64,000 nt of DNA from CAYNFR01 sp964396595 (GTDB lineage: Bacteria > Bacteroidota > Bacteroidia > Chitinophagales > Saprospiraceae), in the NCBI GenBank assembly GCA_964396595.1, contig CAYNFR010000008.1:32199-96198 (forward strand), given 5' to 3'. The first letter of the stretch is position 1, and each line of letters opens with the position of its first letter. Below the pieces are notes generated by a model. It worked only from the letters and a program-made list of their open reading frames with translations, made no database searches and was not told the origin of the DNA. The position numbers were made by a program, and so were the translations under genes. Shown in pieces: positions 26,825 through 36,243 of the stretch.

Positions 26825-27700
26825 CTATTTTAGATTGCGTTCGACTCTTCTGAGATCGTCTCTTGTCTTAATAAGTGTTCCGACGCCCTCTAGTTTTTCA
26901 ATTTTCTTCATGGCATCATCAGCATTGAAACCCTTCATATATTTCATCCAATTAAGTAATTCTCTTGTGGAAGGGGCTCGTTCGAGCCCAAGTTGTCTAA
27001 GTTGATAAAATATTGACAAACCCGCCTCGCCCACATGCTGATTGAGATCTGGATGGTGTTTATGGATGATTTCGCGCATTATTTCGGGTTCCGGAAAATG
27101 TATATAGTGATAGATGCATCTACCTTTGAATGCGGTGGGCAGTTCTTGTTCTCGATTGCTTGTGATCACTATGGCAGGCATATCTTCCTCGCTTACAGAT
27201 ATTTCGCGGTTGGATTCGGGAAGTATGAATTTTCGGTGACTGAGAGCATAAAGTAAGTCATTTGGAAATTCGCGAGGAGCTTTGTCTATTTCATCTATAA
27301 GCAAGACACTATGTGGAGACGAATAGGCTCGAGCTGCAGGACCGCGGTGAACGTAGTCATCTAAATTATCTGTGCTTCTTCCGTCGGTAGACAGACGTGA
27401 GGAAAGGCCTTTTTCATCACGTTGGGCATTGAGCACTTCTATTTGCGAATCACGCAAATATCTGACGTGATCAAATTTTGCTACAAACTGTTCCACCGTG
27501 CTTTTTGAGCCAACGGGATATACGAAGAGCGCTAAGTTTTCGCTTGCGGCATATTGGATGGGCAATTCAGTTTTGCCCGTCCCGGGTTCACCTTCTATCA
27601 ACAAAGGCATCCCCAAAGTTCTAGCGATATGAAAGGCTTGTGCTAGTTCAGGGTCACATAAATACTTGTCGTTTCCAGACCACATGGTAGTAAGTGCCAT
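26825..27700 (-). CDS. MoxR-family AAA+ ATPase
   Basis: 291 aa, cytosolic. It has Walker A G-E-P-G-T-G-K-T near residues 37-44, Walker B L-L-I-D-E-I-D-K-A-P near 128-137, sensor 1 V-I-T-S-N-R-E near 174-180, and an arginine-rich region F-K-G-R-C-I-Y-H-Y. This is the compact AAA+ core typical of MoxR proteins, without an added domain. It is followed 8 bp later by the VWA partner gene, the standard arrangement. ATP-driven remodelling of an unknown client is the expected role. Confidence 0.9.
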   Translation of the reverse strand: MALTTMWSGNDKYLCDPELAQAFHIARTLGMPLLIEGEPGTGKTELPIQYAASENLALFVYPVGSKSTVEQFVAKFDHVRYLRDSQIEVLNAQRDEKGLSSRLSTDGRSTDNLDDYVHRGPAARAYSSPHSVLLIDEIDKAPREFPNDLLYALSHRKFILPESNREISVSEEDMPAIVITSNREQELPTAFKGRCIYHYIHFPEPEIMREIIHKHHPDLNQHVGEAGLSIFYQLRQLGLERAPSTRELLNWMKYMKGFNADDAMKKIEKLEGVGTLIKTRDDLRRVERNLK

Positions 27701-27860
27701 AAGCTTAACATTTTTATATACAATTAGCCGACTAAAGTAGCGTTAATCATGCGATGCACAGCAGCAATAATTGGCTAAAGAATAAAATGGCGATCCTAGA
27801 GAATAGATTTATTACATTTACGGCTAATATATCAATTACCTCAAGGGTTGATAGGGGTTC

Positions 27861-28403
27861 ATGACATTTAAAGTGACTATTAAAGTGAATAGTAGACCAT
27901 TTTTAGAAGAAAATTTTGAAAGCCTTTTTAAAACATACTTTGGCCCTCTTGCTAACTATGTCAATAAGCACATAGGGGATTGGGAAGGAAGTAGAGAGAT
28001 TGTCCAAGGCTGTTTCCTTAAAATTTGGGAGAATAGAGAGCGTATTGAGATAAGTACATCAGTGCAGAGTTATCTCTATTCGGCAGTGCGTAATCGTATG
28101 ATTGATCATATCCGCACGAATGGTAAAAGCACAAGTCTTACCGAAGAAATAGAGATCGAAGAAGAAAAGAACGAAGAGGATCCATTGAGAAATTATCTTA
28201 TCAGACAGGAGATTCTGAAAGCCTTAGATAAGATGAAGCCCAAAATGAAGCAAATCTTTACCCTAAGTAAGCTCGAAGGTCTCACCTATGGCGAAATCGC
28301 TTCTTACCTCAATATATCTAAGAGGGCTGTAGAAGACAATGTGGCCAAGGCACTAATATTATTGAAAGATGAATTAAAAAATAACGAGATTATTTTTTCA
28401 TAA
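27861..28403 (+). CDS. RNA polymerase ECF-type sigma factor
   Basis: 180 aa with sigma region 2 (about residues 20-90: F-E-S-L-F-K-T-Y-F, then Y-L-Y-S-A-V-R-N-R-M-I-D-H-I-R) and region 4 (about 120-172: K-M-K-Q-I-F-T-L-S, E-G-L-T-Y-G-E-I-A, a helix-turn-helix with I-S-K-R-A-V-E-D-N). It is of the FecI/Bacteroidota expansion group, which direct transcription of uptake or envelope genes when released by a FecR-type anti-sigma factor. The anti-sigma gene lies 47 bp downstream. No TonB receptor is adjacent, which differs from most FecIR-receptor operons. Confidence 0.93.
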   Translation: MTFKVTIKVNSRPFLEENFESLFKTYFGPLANYVNKHIGDWEGSREIVQGCFLKIWENRERIEISTSVQSYLYSAVRNRMIDHIRTNGKSTSLTEEIEIEEEKNEEDPLRNYLIRQEILKALDKMKPKMKQIFTLSKLEGLTYGEIASYLNISKRAVEDNVAKALILLKDELKNNEIIFS

Positions 28404-28450
28404 CATATTAAAAAAATGTGGTAATGGTTTACTAAACAGTCTTAAGAGCA

Positions 28451-29755
28451 ATGATTAAACTAAAAGAGCACGACTTGTTAATGTTTCTTTCCGGCAATGC
28501 CGACAAGGAAGAAATGAAACACATCCAGGAATGGATGGGCGACTCGCAAGAGCGTGCTCAAGAGATTGTAGATCTTAAGCTTATCTTCGATAACGTAGAA
28601 GAGTTAATCCACTTCAAGCCTGTGGATGATGAAACTGAGTGGCAATCATTTCTTCAATCTACTGAGCAATCAGAAGCAAAGAAGTCCGAAGTATTTGATG
28701 ATGTGAATTTATTGGCATGTCTCGATGGACAAGCTGATTTTGAGCAAAAATCCAATTTGCAACATTGGAGATCGACATCTACTGAGAACGAGAGAGACTT
28801 TAATATCCTAACAGTTATTCACCGCGAAAGCAATCAACTGAAAGGATTTAATCTAGTAGATGTAGATTCTGAATGGGCTTCACTTGCGCAAATGATGAAA
28901 CCGGTCGAAAAGAGCATTCAGGTTGCTGATAATGTGATTAGATTAGAATCTGTTACTAGAGCTAATACCAACACTTATGTTCCGATCTCGGGAGATGTGG
29001 CTTGGGATACTGATGAAGAGCGTTCAGCACGTATATTTCCGATGTGGTACAAATATGCGGCAGCAGCGTCAATAGCAGCCGTGTTTTTCTTCGCTTGGAT
29101 TCTATGGCCTAAGAACAGCTTCGAAACAATTTATGCCGACAGTACCGATAAGAATTTCATACTAAAGGACGGCTCGGAGGTAGTACTTCATCCCAATAGT
29201 AGCTTGACTTATCCTAAGAAATTTGGAAATGAAAGACGTGTAATTTTGGAGGGGAATGGAACTTTTGCTATTGAGCCGGATCCTCAAAAACCATTTACTG
29301 TCGAGGCGAAAAAGACGAAGATGGGTGTGACGGTACTCGGGACCAAGTTTAGATTTGAAGACCATGATGAATATGTGGATGTTGTCGAAAATATTGAAGG
29401 AAGCATCAGAGCTTACAGCATTGAGAATCCTGAAATATACGTAACTATGACTGCCGGAGACAAGTATGGGTTCGATGGAGAGAGGTTTCATGATCTGAAT
29501 GAAAAAATTGAGATAATCGATAACTCAAAGGAATATAATATTTTATATGTACTCGACTTCCTGATGCAATCAAGCAGTTGGAAGGTAATTAGTGCTCCGT
29601 ACATTAAATTCGACGAAAAAGGGATGGTACGTATTGATCTTGAGAAGCCAATAGAGGAGATATTGGAGGATCTTAAGATGCGTGCTGATTTTGAATACAG
29701 TGTACTCGGAAATTGTGAAAAGTGTTTCCGTATAGAAAGATTCGCGCCTAGATAA
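28451..29755 (+). CDS. FecR-type anti-sigma factor with duplicated N-terminal domain
   Basis: 434 aa. One transmembrane helix (about 199-219, A-A-A-S-I-A-A-V-F-F-F-A-W) divides a cytosolic N-terminal half from a periplasmic half. The periplasmic part has the FecR domain (about 222-330: K-D-G-S-E-V-V-L-H-P-N-S-S, T-V-L-G-T-K-F) and a DUF4974-like C-terminus (about 395-434: K-P-I-E-E-I-L-E-D-L-K). The cytosolic part is unusual: residues 4-66 and about 84-146 align with each other (L-L-x-x-L-x-G-x-A-D-x-E ... F-x-x-V-D-x-x-x-E-W-x-S), so the presumed sigma-binding unit is present twice. It probably sequesters the ECF sigma factor encoded just upstream. Confidence 0.88.
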   Translation: MIKLKEHDLLMFLSGNADKEEMKHIQEWMGDSQERAQEIVDLKLIFDNVEELIHFKPVDDETEWQSFLQSTEQSEAKKSEVFDDVNLLACLDGQADFEQKSNLQHWRSTSTENERDFNILTVIHRESNQLKGFNLVDVDSEWASLAQMMKPVEKSIQVADNVIRLESVTRANTNTYVPISGDVAWDTDEERSARIFPMWYKYAAAASIAAVFFFAWILWPKNSFETIYADSTDKNFILKDGSEVVLHPNSSLTYPKKFGNERRVILEGNGTFAIEPDPQKPFTVEAKKTKMGVTVLGTKFRFEDHDEYVDVVENIEGSIRAYSIENPEIYVTMTAGDKYGFDGERFHDLNEKIEIIDNSKEYNILYVLDFLMQSSSWKVISAPYIKFDEKGMVRIDLEKPIEEILEDLKMRADFEYSVLGNCEKCFRIERFAPR

Positions 29756-29788
29756 ATCCACATGATCCTTCGATCTAAGGCAGATGCC

Positions 29789-30979
29789 TTAATTCACAAA
29801 TAGCACAAGTCCTTTTAGATACTTTCCCTCTGGATGGAATGCGTTGACAGGGTGATCATTTGATTGGCTCAGAATATGTATAACGCGTACGTTTCTGCTT
29901 GATTCGAGTGAAGCCGCAATGATGGTGTTATAAAATAGTGTCGGATCGATCACTTGTGAGCAAGAAAATGTGAATATCAGTCCCCCATTTTTCACTTTGT
30001 TAATAGCCACTGCGTTGAGACGTTTGTAGGCCTGGACGGCATTATGTTTTTTCTGATGACTTTTAGCGAATGCAGGTGGATCAACAATGATGATGTCATA
30101 TTCATTCCGCGGTATTTTCTGCAAGTAACTTAATACATCTTCTTTTAAGGCTTGATGCCTACTGGACTCAATACTATTGAGGGATAAATTCTGTGTAAGT
30201 TGCTGTATTGCCGGCGCCGAAATATCAATACTGGTAACGTGCTCTGCACCTGCACACAAGCCATACAGCGAGAATCCGCCTGTATAGGCAAATAAGTTGA
30301 GGATCTTTTTATTGAGAGAATACTGACTAAGAAGAGCCCGATTTTCTCTTTGATCAAGAAAGAATCCTGTTTTTTGGCTATTCACGATGTCTACTTCAAA
30401 TCTGATTTCATTTTCTTTAAATATAGCTCGCTGATCGCTTCCTAATAAATATCCATCCTTGTGTAAAGAAGCGTATTCTCGTGGCAATGTCTGGCTACTT
30501 TTATTATATATGGTAGTGATTTTGTTGCCTAGAACGTGTTTTATTGCTGTAGTGATATGAGGGAGATGTCTATGTATGCCTATGGCATGACATTGGATTA
30601 CTGCGCAGGTATTATAGATATCAATTACAAGGCCGGGCAGATGATCGCCTTCTCCATGAATTAATCTATATGCATCGGTTTTTGCATTGGGTAGACCTAG
30701 CGAATTTCGAAGGGAATAGGCATCGGCGATTTTGTTTGTCCAAAAATCTCTGTCAATAATTATTCTCTCACGAGACAATAGCCGTATGGCTATCGTTGCG
30801 TCTTGATAATAGCCCACTCCGAGGAACATACCCGACTTGTCGAGAATATTGACGATATCTCCATCTTCACAACTATCCATCTTTGCAATAGCCCCAGAGA
30901 ATATCCAGGGGTGACGTCTTATGACTGACGCCAGTCCTTTGGCATGCAATATTATAGTGGGGTATTGGCTTTGGGTCAT
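29789..30979 (-). CDS. Class I SAM-dependent rRNA methyltransferase, RlmI-like
   Basis: 396 aa. It has an N-terminal PUA domain (about 1-75), then a central EEHEE-like region and a Rossmann methyltransferase domain. The SAM motif is N-L-F-A-Y-T-G-G-F-S near residue 229, the acidic ribose loop S-I-D-I-S near 249, and the catalytic-loop motif I-I-V-D-P-P-A-F-A near 301. E. coli RlmI methylates C1962 of 23S rRNA to m5C. Length matches. Exact target in this organism is by family only. It converges on the FecR gene with only 33 bp between stops. Confidence 0.9.
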   Translation of the reverse strand: MTQSQYPTIILHAKGLASVIRRHPWIFSGAIAKMDSCEDGDIVNILDKSGMFLGVGYYQDATIAIRLLSRERIIIDRDFWTNKIADAYSLRNSLGLPNAKTDAYRLIHGEGDHLPGLVIDIYNTCAVIQCHAIGIHRHLPHITTAIKHVLGNKITTIYNKSSQTLPREYASLHKDGYLLGSDQRAIFKENEIRFEVDIVNSQKTGFFLDQRENRALLSQYSLNKKILNLFAYTGGFSLYGLCAGAEHVTSIDISAPAIQQLTQNLSLNSIESSRHQALKEDVLSYLQKIPRNEYDIIIVDPPAFAKSHQKKHNAVQAYKRLNAVAINKVKNGGLIFTFSCSQVIDPTLFYNTIIAASLESSRNVRVIHILSQSNDHPVNAFHPEGKYLKGLVLFVN

Positions 30980-31249
30980 TAATATAGAATCAATAATCTT
31001 AGTGCAAATAACATCATTTTAAAGCCAGTTAAGGAGTTTTGAGCTTAATTCATTGCCGTATTTTATCGTTTCAGGCTTACGAGAATGGAGTGATGAAGGC
31101 ATAGTACTGATGGAGATTGTTCATCTGAGCAGTTTAAATAGTTGATTATGCATCATATTTAATTAAATTAAGACCAAGTATTTTTAATCGGACATAGTGG
31201 CTGGCCTTGTTTTTGATGTCTTATGGTCAAGTGTTAGAGTTAGGAATAT

Positions 31250-32104
31250 ATGATTATCAGAATGCTGCATTTTCTTTGCTGCAGCCTATTATATTTTACG
31301 GTCTGTGCCGAGACTATTGATGTAAGGCTCAGCCCCAATTTCTATGATCACAAGAGTTCAATACTCTATGTAGATGTAGAATTGAAGTATAATGGTCGTG
31401 GCGAATGGGTCCTGGCTGACCAAAATTATAGACTTTACTATGATGCATCCAGCCTCCAATTCATTAAAGGCAAATACAAACCTGATTTGCCTCATGACCT
31501 TTACAGTGATTTACACTTTATAGAGATAGTAGACCGCGCAGATGCCAGTGAGGTGGGGAATCTTGCATTTGACCATCATTTAGGATTTCTGAACTTCAAT
31601 GTAGATCTTCTTGATGACAATCATGGAGGGCTTCGTGTAAGACCAAAGGACGGATGGGTGCGCGTATTAACATTAAAGTTTAAAGTCTCTCGTCCAGAGG
31701 TGATCAATGAAATAGTTTGGAGCACCAAAGGAAGGACAGATGGATATGCTACAGCCTTTGTAGAAATCATGCAATGGAAATCGCCCAATGCTATCGAGCC
31801 GGCAATAATTAACCGCTTTGTGGATGCTCAGTTCGACTTTCTTCCGCAGGAGAAAATGGCAATAGAGATAGGGCCTAATCCCACCACAGAATTTGTACAA
31901 ATCAGGTGGAAGGATGCTTTGGCCTACGATCATACTATAATTGTATTCGACGGCAATGGTTCTGAAAGATTAAAATTTAAGGTCGTAGGAGGTTTGTCAG
32001 ACATAAGGGTGGATATGAGTGAATTGTCAGCTGGCAGGTATCTGATCAATATATTAGATGATCATCAATTGCTTTTTTCTGAAGCTGTTGTGAAGCTTAA
32101 GTAG
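31250..32104 (+). CDS. Exported protein with T9SS type A sorting domain
   Basis: 284 aa. A signal peptide ends near residue 20 (V-C-A-E). Residues 21-200 look like a single cohesin-like beta domain (D-V-E-L-K-Y-N, Y-R-L-Y-Y-D, V-L-T-L-K-F-K-V). The last 80 residues are a T9SS sorting domain: I-G-P-N-P-T-T-E-F near 209, then D-G-N-G and a final S-A-G-R-Y-L-I-N. It is probably a small secreted or surface protein. It is transcribed alone; the tRNA-fMet promoter begins 32 bp after its stop. No enzyme motif is seen. Confidence 0.75.
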   Translation: MIIRMLHFLCCSLLYFTVCAETIDVRLSPNFYDHKSSILYVDVELKYNGRGEWVLADQNYRLYYDASSLQFIKGKYKPDLPHDLYSDLHFIEIVDRADASEVGNLAFDHHLGFLNFNVDLLDDNHGGLRVRPKDGWVRVLTLKFKVSRPEVINEIVWSTKGRTDGYATAFVEIMQWKSPNAIEPAIINRFVDAQFDFLPQEKMAIEIGPNPTTEFVQIRWKDALAYDHTIIVFDGNGSERLKFKVVGGLSDIRVDMSELSAGRYLINILDDHQLLFSEAVVKLK

Positions 32105-32135
32105 CTCCGTATTATAAGCGATGTAGATTCGCTTG

Positions 32136-32165
32136 TTGATTTATTGTTAAATAGTATTATCTTTG
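32136..32165 (+). promoter_or_regulatory. Consensus Bacteroidota promoter of the initiator tRNA gene
   Basis: TTG at 32136-32138 is followed after exactly 19 bp by TATCTTTG (32158-32165), matching TTG-N19-TAnnTTTG in full. The predicted start is near 32172, about 28 bp before the tRNA. Confidence 0.75.
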
Positions 32166-32199
32166 CAGTCCAGTTAAAAGAAACGGTATAATGTAATAT

Positions 32200-32272
<73 letters not shown>

Positions 32273-32279
32273 CTAAAAA

Positions 32280-32314
32280 AGCCCTTCGACAAATCACTTG
32301 TCGAAGGGCTTTTT
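32280..32314. terminator. Intrinsic terminator after tRNA-fMet
   Basis: A perfect 12-bp stem (32281-32292 with 32298-32309) with a 5-nt loop, preceded by six A and followed by T-runs. It can act for the tRNA and, in reverse, for the minus-strand nucleoside hydrolase gene. Confidence 0.9.
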
Positions 32315-32368
32315 ATTTGATCGAGTTCTATATTTTTTTGATCGAAATAGGTCGGCGAATAAACGTGA

Positions 32369-33307
32369 CTATTTTTTAAGTACTCGATAGAAATCTTCCT
32401 CAAGAGCCTTTTCGTCGATTTTTACGTATACCTTGATAGACCTTTGAACATTCTCTGGAGGGGTAATGGTGGTCTCGATACTAGAGAGATCCGGGTTTAA
32501 GTAGGCTGCCACTAGCGCTAAATCCCACATTACTCGTTTTTTATCTTGCGGATTATGCTCGCGCCATCTATCAGCAAGAATTTTTTCAACTTCAATATTA
32601 TCATTTAAGCTATCATATGTCTCTTCTCTATCAAACTGAAGCGGGAAGGCCGCCTCAAGGGGCATTACTATCATTTCTAAACCATCAAAATCCAGGAGGT
32701 AATCAAAGGCATTGAGGTCATTGCGTATATTGAATTCGCTTTTATTCCATACCTTGGATTCAGGATGGCATTTGGCTCCGAGAGCATAAAGCTTGATGTA
32801 TGGCACAATTTCCGGAGCCTCCATGATAGCACTTGCGACATTGGTCAATGGACCTAAAGTGAGTATATCTAAAATCTCTTCTTCTGATAAGGATTTTACT
32901 GCTTTAATAATAGCCTTGGATGCCGGAGAAGGCCGTATATCTTGCTGACCCCATGCTCTTCCTATCTGACGATCTGCCCCTAGTGGGTGAGGTATGTCAA
33001 GCCTGTCCAAAGCACCGAGAATCTGCTCGTTGAGCCGCTGACTTTCTTCCACAGTGACAAGGCCTGAAGTATGATAGGCATTCCATTTTTCAAAAACATT
33101 GAGATCGGCGTTGTTGAAGTGTGCGGAACTTAAACCGATTAAATCAACTGAATCATCCTTAATCAATCTCACTATGGCGTACAAATCATCCATTTCATTG
33201 CCGGTATCGGCATCCAGCCAAACTTTTTGTTTCTGAGCATGGCCGATGGAGATAAAGAGTATCCCAAAGATCGTAATAATAACACGGATATAGATAGCCC
33301 TCATCAA
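32369..33307 (-). CDS. Exported nucleoside hydrolase (IUNH family)
   Basis: 312 aa. A signal peptide (about residues 1-24, ending G-H-A-Q) is followed at once by the calcium-binding IUNH motif D-A-D-T-G-N-E-M-D-D, the variant with two extra residues before the Asp pair. Later blocks are L-T-L-G-P-L-T-N-V-A near 152 and W-D-L-A-L-V near 260. IUNH enzymes cleave N-glycosidic bonds of nucleosides to base and ribose. A secreted or periplasmic form suggests scavenging of external nucleosides. Its start overlaps the rbfA stop by 4 bp, an unusual coupling with a ribosome maturation gene. Confidence 0.87.
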   Translation of the reverse strand: MMRAIYIRVIITIFGILFISIGHAQKQKVWLDADTGNEMDDLYAIVRLIKDDSVDLIGLSSAHFNNADLNVFEKWNAYHTSGLVTVEESQRLNEQILGALDRLDIPHPLGADRQIGRAWGQQDIRPSPASKAIIKAVKSLSEEEILDILTLGPLTNVASAIMEAPEIVPYIKLYALGAKCHPESKVWNKSEFNIRNDLNAFDYLLDFDGLEMIVMPLEAAFPLQFDREETYDSLNDNIEVEKILADRWREHNPQDKKRVMWDLALVAAYLNPDLSSIETTITPPENVQRSIKVYVKIDEKALEEDFYRVLKK

Positions 33308-33657
33308 TGCAAATTATCGAACAGATCATTCAATTTTTTCATTTCATCCAGGGTGTCGTCAACGTAAAGATAAATCTCGGGAACGCGCCGTACTTGTTTT
33401 CTGATCCTATATATAAGGGATTGCCTAAGCTTAGACAAGGATGATTCAAGTGCGATCATAACTTCTTCTTTGTCAGCGTTCCATATACTAACATAGATTT
33501 TTGCCAAGCCTAGATCCGGAGACATTTTGACATCCATAACAGACACCAAGGCTTGAGAGCCATAAATGTAGCTGCCTTCTTTTGTCAAAACCATGCTAAA
33601 ATTGCGCTTAATTAATTCTGCCACTTGTCTTTGTCTGATCGATTCGGTCTGGTTCAT
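33304..33657 (-). CDS. rbfA: Ribosome-binding factor A
   Basis: 117 aa, the usual RbfA length. It begins M-N-Q-T-E-S-I-R-Q-R-Q-V-A-E-L-I-K-R and has the KH-like core: V-S-V-M-D-V-K-M-S-P-D-L-G-L-A-K-I-Y-V-S near 38-58 and the closing L-Y-V-D-D-T-L-D-E. RbfA binds the 30S subunit and helps 16S 5'-end maturation, notably in the cold. It is the first gene of a pair with the nucleoside hydrolase (4-bp overlap) and divergent from recG. Confidence 0.93.
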   Translation of the reverse strand: MNQTESIRQRQVAELIKRNFSMVLTKEGSYIYGSQALVSVMDVKMSPDLGLAKIYVSIWNADKEEVMIALESSLSKLRQSLIYRIRKQVRRVPEIYLYVDDTLDEMKKLNDLFDNLH

Positions 33658-33775
33658 AATTCAATGATTTAAGCCTGATGAAAGCCTGATAAACAAGTAA
33701 GGTGTACTTAAAAGTTTATCTTTCACACGTTAATTTGGGTGATTAATTACGCTAGCGTTGTAATATTAAGGCCTT

Positions 33776-35875
33776 ATGTCCGAATTTTTTAATTTAAAGC
33801 TGGAATTTTTGCGTGGAGTGGGTCTTGCCAGGGCTGAGCTCTTCAAGTCCGAACTAGGAGCCTCTACAGTCGGAGACCTCCTTGGTATTTTTCCATTTAG
33901 ATATGAAGATAGGTCAGATGTCAATTTAATAAAAGATTGTAGATCGGGAGACTACGTACAGGTTATAGGCACGCTTATTAGTGTCGAAAAACACAAGGTG
34001 AGCAAAGGCCCAAAGCTGACCGGTATACTCAAAGACCCAAGTGGGATGATGCAGTTGACTTGGTTTCAGGGTGCTGCGTGGCTAGGGGAAAGCCTCAAGT
34101 TGAACCATGAATATCTGGTCTACGGTAAAGTCAGCACCTATAAAGGAATGAAGACGATCTCGCATCCAGAAATGGATAACCCTCAAGGTATTGAATCCAC
34201 CCATGGACTCAGGCCAGTATATTCCTCAACAGAAAAACTTAATAGCAAAGGCCTGGGGATCAGGGCACGAAGAAAAATCATTGCTCTTATACTAGAACGA
34301 TTGACACCGACTGATGTTGTCGAAGTTTTGCCCAAGCGTATTTTAGATCTTCTTCGACTTCCGAGGCTTTATGACGCCTATAAATGGATACATTTTCCGG
34401 AGGACGAAGGACAAAAATCGGCGGCTATAAATAGGTTGAAGTTTGATGAGCTGTTTTACATGCAGTTGCGGATCTTACAAGCTAAAAAGCTACGGGAGCT
34501 TAAGTTGAAGGGCATAGTATTCGATAAAGTTGGTGATCTTACTAATAGATTCTACAAAGAAAAACTTGCCTTTGATTTCACTGGTGCACAGAAGAGGGTG
34601 ATTAAAGAGATAAGGGCCGATATGGGCAATGGTGGACAGATGAATCGATTATTACAAGGTGACGTAGGTAGCGGCAAGACAGTGGTGGCCTTGATGTGTA
34701 TGTTGATAGCTATCGATAATGGATATCAGGCTACACTATTGGCGCCTACGGAGATATTGGCGCAACAACACTTCAATTCTATCCAAGACCAGCTCAAAGG
34801 TCTGGGCGTACAGGTAGCTTTTTTATCAGGAAGTATAAAGGGTAAGGTGCGCGCTGCGATACTTGATCATCTGGCGCATGGCAATATTCATATCCTTATC
34901 GGCACACATGCGATTCTGGAGGATCCTGTAATATTCAAGAATCTAGGATTGGCAATAACAGATGAGCAGCACAGATTTGGTGTAGTACAGCGAGCAAAGC
35001 TCTGGTTTAAAAACCAAGAGATCCCTCCTCATATATTGGTGATGACAGCCACTCCTATACCTAGAACATTGGCAATGACATCATATGGTGACCTGGATGT
35101 ATCTATTATCGATGAATTACCTCCCGGTCGACAAGCCATAAAGACCTTGCATAGAGTGGAAGCCCACAGAACACAGGTCGTTTCATTCATGAAAGAAGAA
35201 ATTGCGAAGGGAAGACAGATTTATGTGGTATATCCCTTAATAGAGGAATCTGCTGCACTGGATTATCAAAACTTGCAAGATGGTTATGAAGAGCTGTTAA
35301 ACTATTTTCCCATTGAGCAGTATAAGATAGCGGTCGTTCATGGACGTATGAAGCCACAGGATAAGGAGTTTGAGATGCAGCGTTTTGTAAGAGGTACAGC
35401 CCAGATAATGGTAGCTACTACTGTGATAGAAGTGGGTGTCAATGTTCCTAATGCTTCCATTATGATAATCGAAAACGCGGAGCGATTTGGCTTATCTCAG
35501 TTACATCAGTTACGCGGTAGAGTCGGTAGAGGCTCGGATCAATCTTACTGTATATTGATGACTAAAATGGAACTAAGTAGTAACGCACGAACACGTATTA
35601 AAACCATGTGCGAGACAAACGACGGTTTTAAAATAGCAGAAGTCGATATGGATCTGCGAGGGCCTGGAGATATTGAAGGAACACAGCAAAGTGGTGTAGT
35701 GGAGCTGAAGATTTCTGACCTCTCGAAGGATCAAGCCATTCTTAAAGCTGCACGTCATTTTGCGCTTGAGATATTGTCTGATGACCCAGAATTACAAAGA
35801 AGTGAAAATGTACTTATCAAAAATCACTTTTATAGGCTAAAATCCATCAATCAGAGCTGGGGTAGAATTTCCTAA
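33776..35875 (+). CDS. recG: ATP-dependent DNA helicase RecG
   Basis: 699 aa, full length. The N-terminal wedge/OB domain covers about 1-160. The helicase core has Walker A G-D-V-G-S-G-K-T near 299, the DEQH-type Walker B D-E-Q-H-R-F-G near 400, T-A-T-P-I-P-R-T-L-A near 424, and motif VI Q-L-R-G-R-V-G-R-G near 580, followed by the TRG motif region. RecG remodels stalled forks and Holliday junctions in the cytosol. It is alone on its strand; the next plus-strand terminator is at 36191-36245, 320 bp later. Confidence 0.97.
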   Translation: MSEFFNLKLEFLRGVGLARAELFKSELGASTVGDLLGIFPFRYEDRSDVNLIKDCRSGDYVQVIGTLISVEKHKVSKGPKLTGILKDPSGMMQLTWFQGAAWLGESLKLNHEYLVYGKVSTYKGMKTISHPEMDNPQGIESTHGLRPVYSSTEKLNSKGLGIRARRKIIALILERLTPTDVVEVLPKRILDLLRLPRLYDAYKWIHFPEDEGQKSAAINRLKFDELFYMQLRILQAKKLRELKLKGIVFDKVGDLTNRFYKEKLAFDFTGAQKRVIKEIRADMGNGGQMNRLLQGDVGSGKTVVALMCMLIAIDNGYQATLLAPTEILAQQHFNSIQDQLKGLGVQVAFLSGSIKGKVRAAILDHLAHGNIHILIGTHAILEDPVIFKNLGLAITDEQHRFGVVQRAKLWFKNQEIPPHILVMTATPIPRTLAMTSYGDLDVSIIDELPPGRQAIKTLHRVEAHRTQVVSFMKEEIAKGRQIYVVYPLIEESAALDYQNLQDGYEELLNYFPIEQYKIAVVHGRMKPQDKEFEMQRFVRGTAQIMVATTVIEVGVNVPNASIMIIENAERFGLSQLHQLRGRVGRGSDQSYCILMTKMELSSNARTRIKTMCETNDGFKIAEVDMDLRGPGDIEGTQQSGVVELKISDLSKDQAILKAARHFALEILSDDPELQRSENVLIKNHFYRLKSINQSWGRIS

Positions 35876-36243
35876 TGCTCGAAAGTCATATCCTTACAGC
35901 TACCTACTTTCAAGTCATCAATTCAATTCTTATCAGCAAGATGGACTTTTTTATTCCCGCAGATGACTTTAATAGGAGCGGAAATAAATCAGCAGAGTAG
36001 CATAATGCGAAGAAATCTAGGGTATTGACTAATACTGTTTAGGGTTTTTATTAGGAAACATCAATGGATGCGATTCTACTTTTGTCAAAAGACATTTTTA
36101 ATCGCAAAAAGTTGTGATTCGTTTATTCAGCCAAGGTGATAAATCTGACCCTTCCAATGTCTTTTCCTGAGACTGTGTCAGATATCCAAGAAAAGACCGC
36201 ATGCTCGATTATACTATTTCGACCAATTGAGTGTGCGGTTTTT
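35876..36243. other. 368-bp region between recG and the metzincin gene
   Basis: No convincing protein frame. The distal part (36077 onward) has a consensus -7 box TACTTTTG (36077-36084), two internal inverted repeats and a strong terminator; see the candidate ncRNA entry. The first 200 bp show nothing I can assign. Confidence 0.4.
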
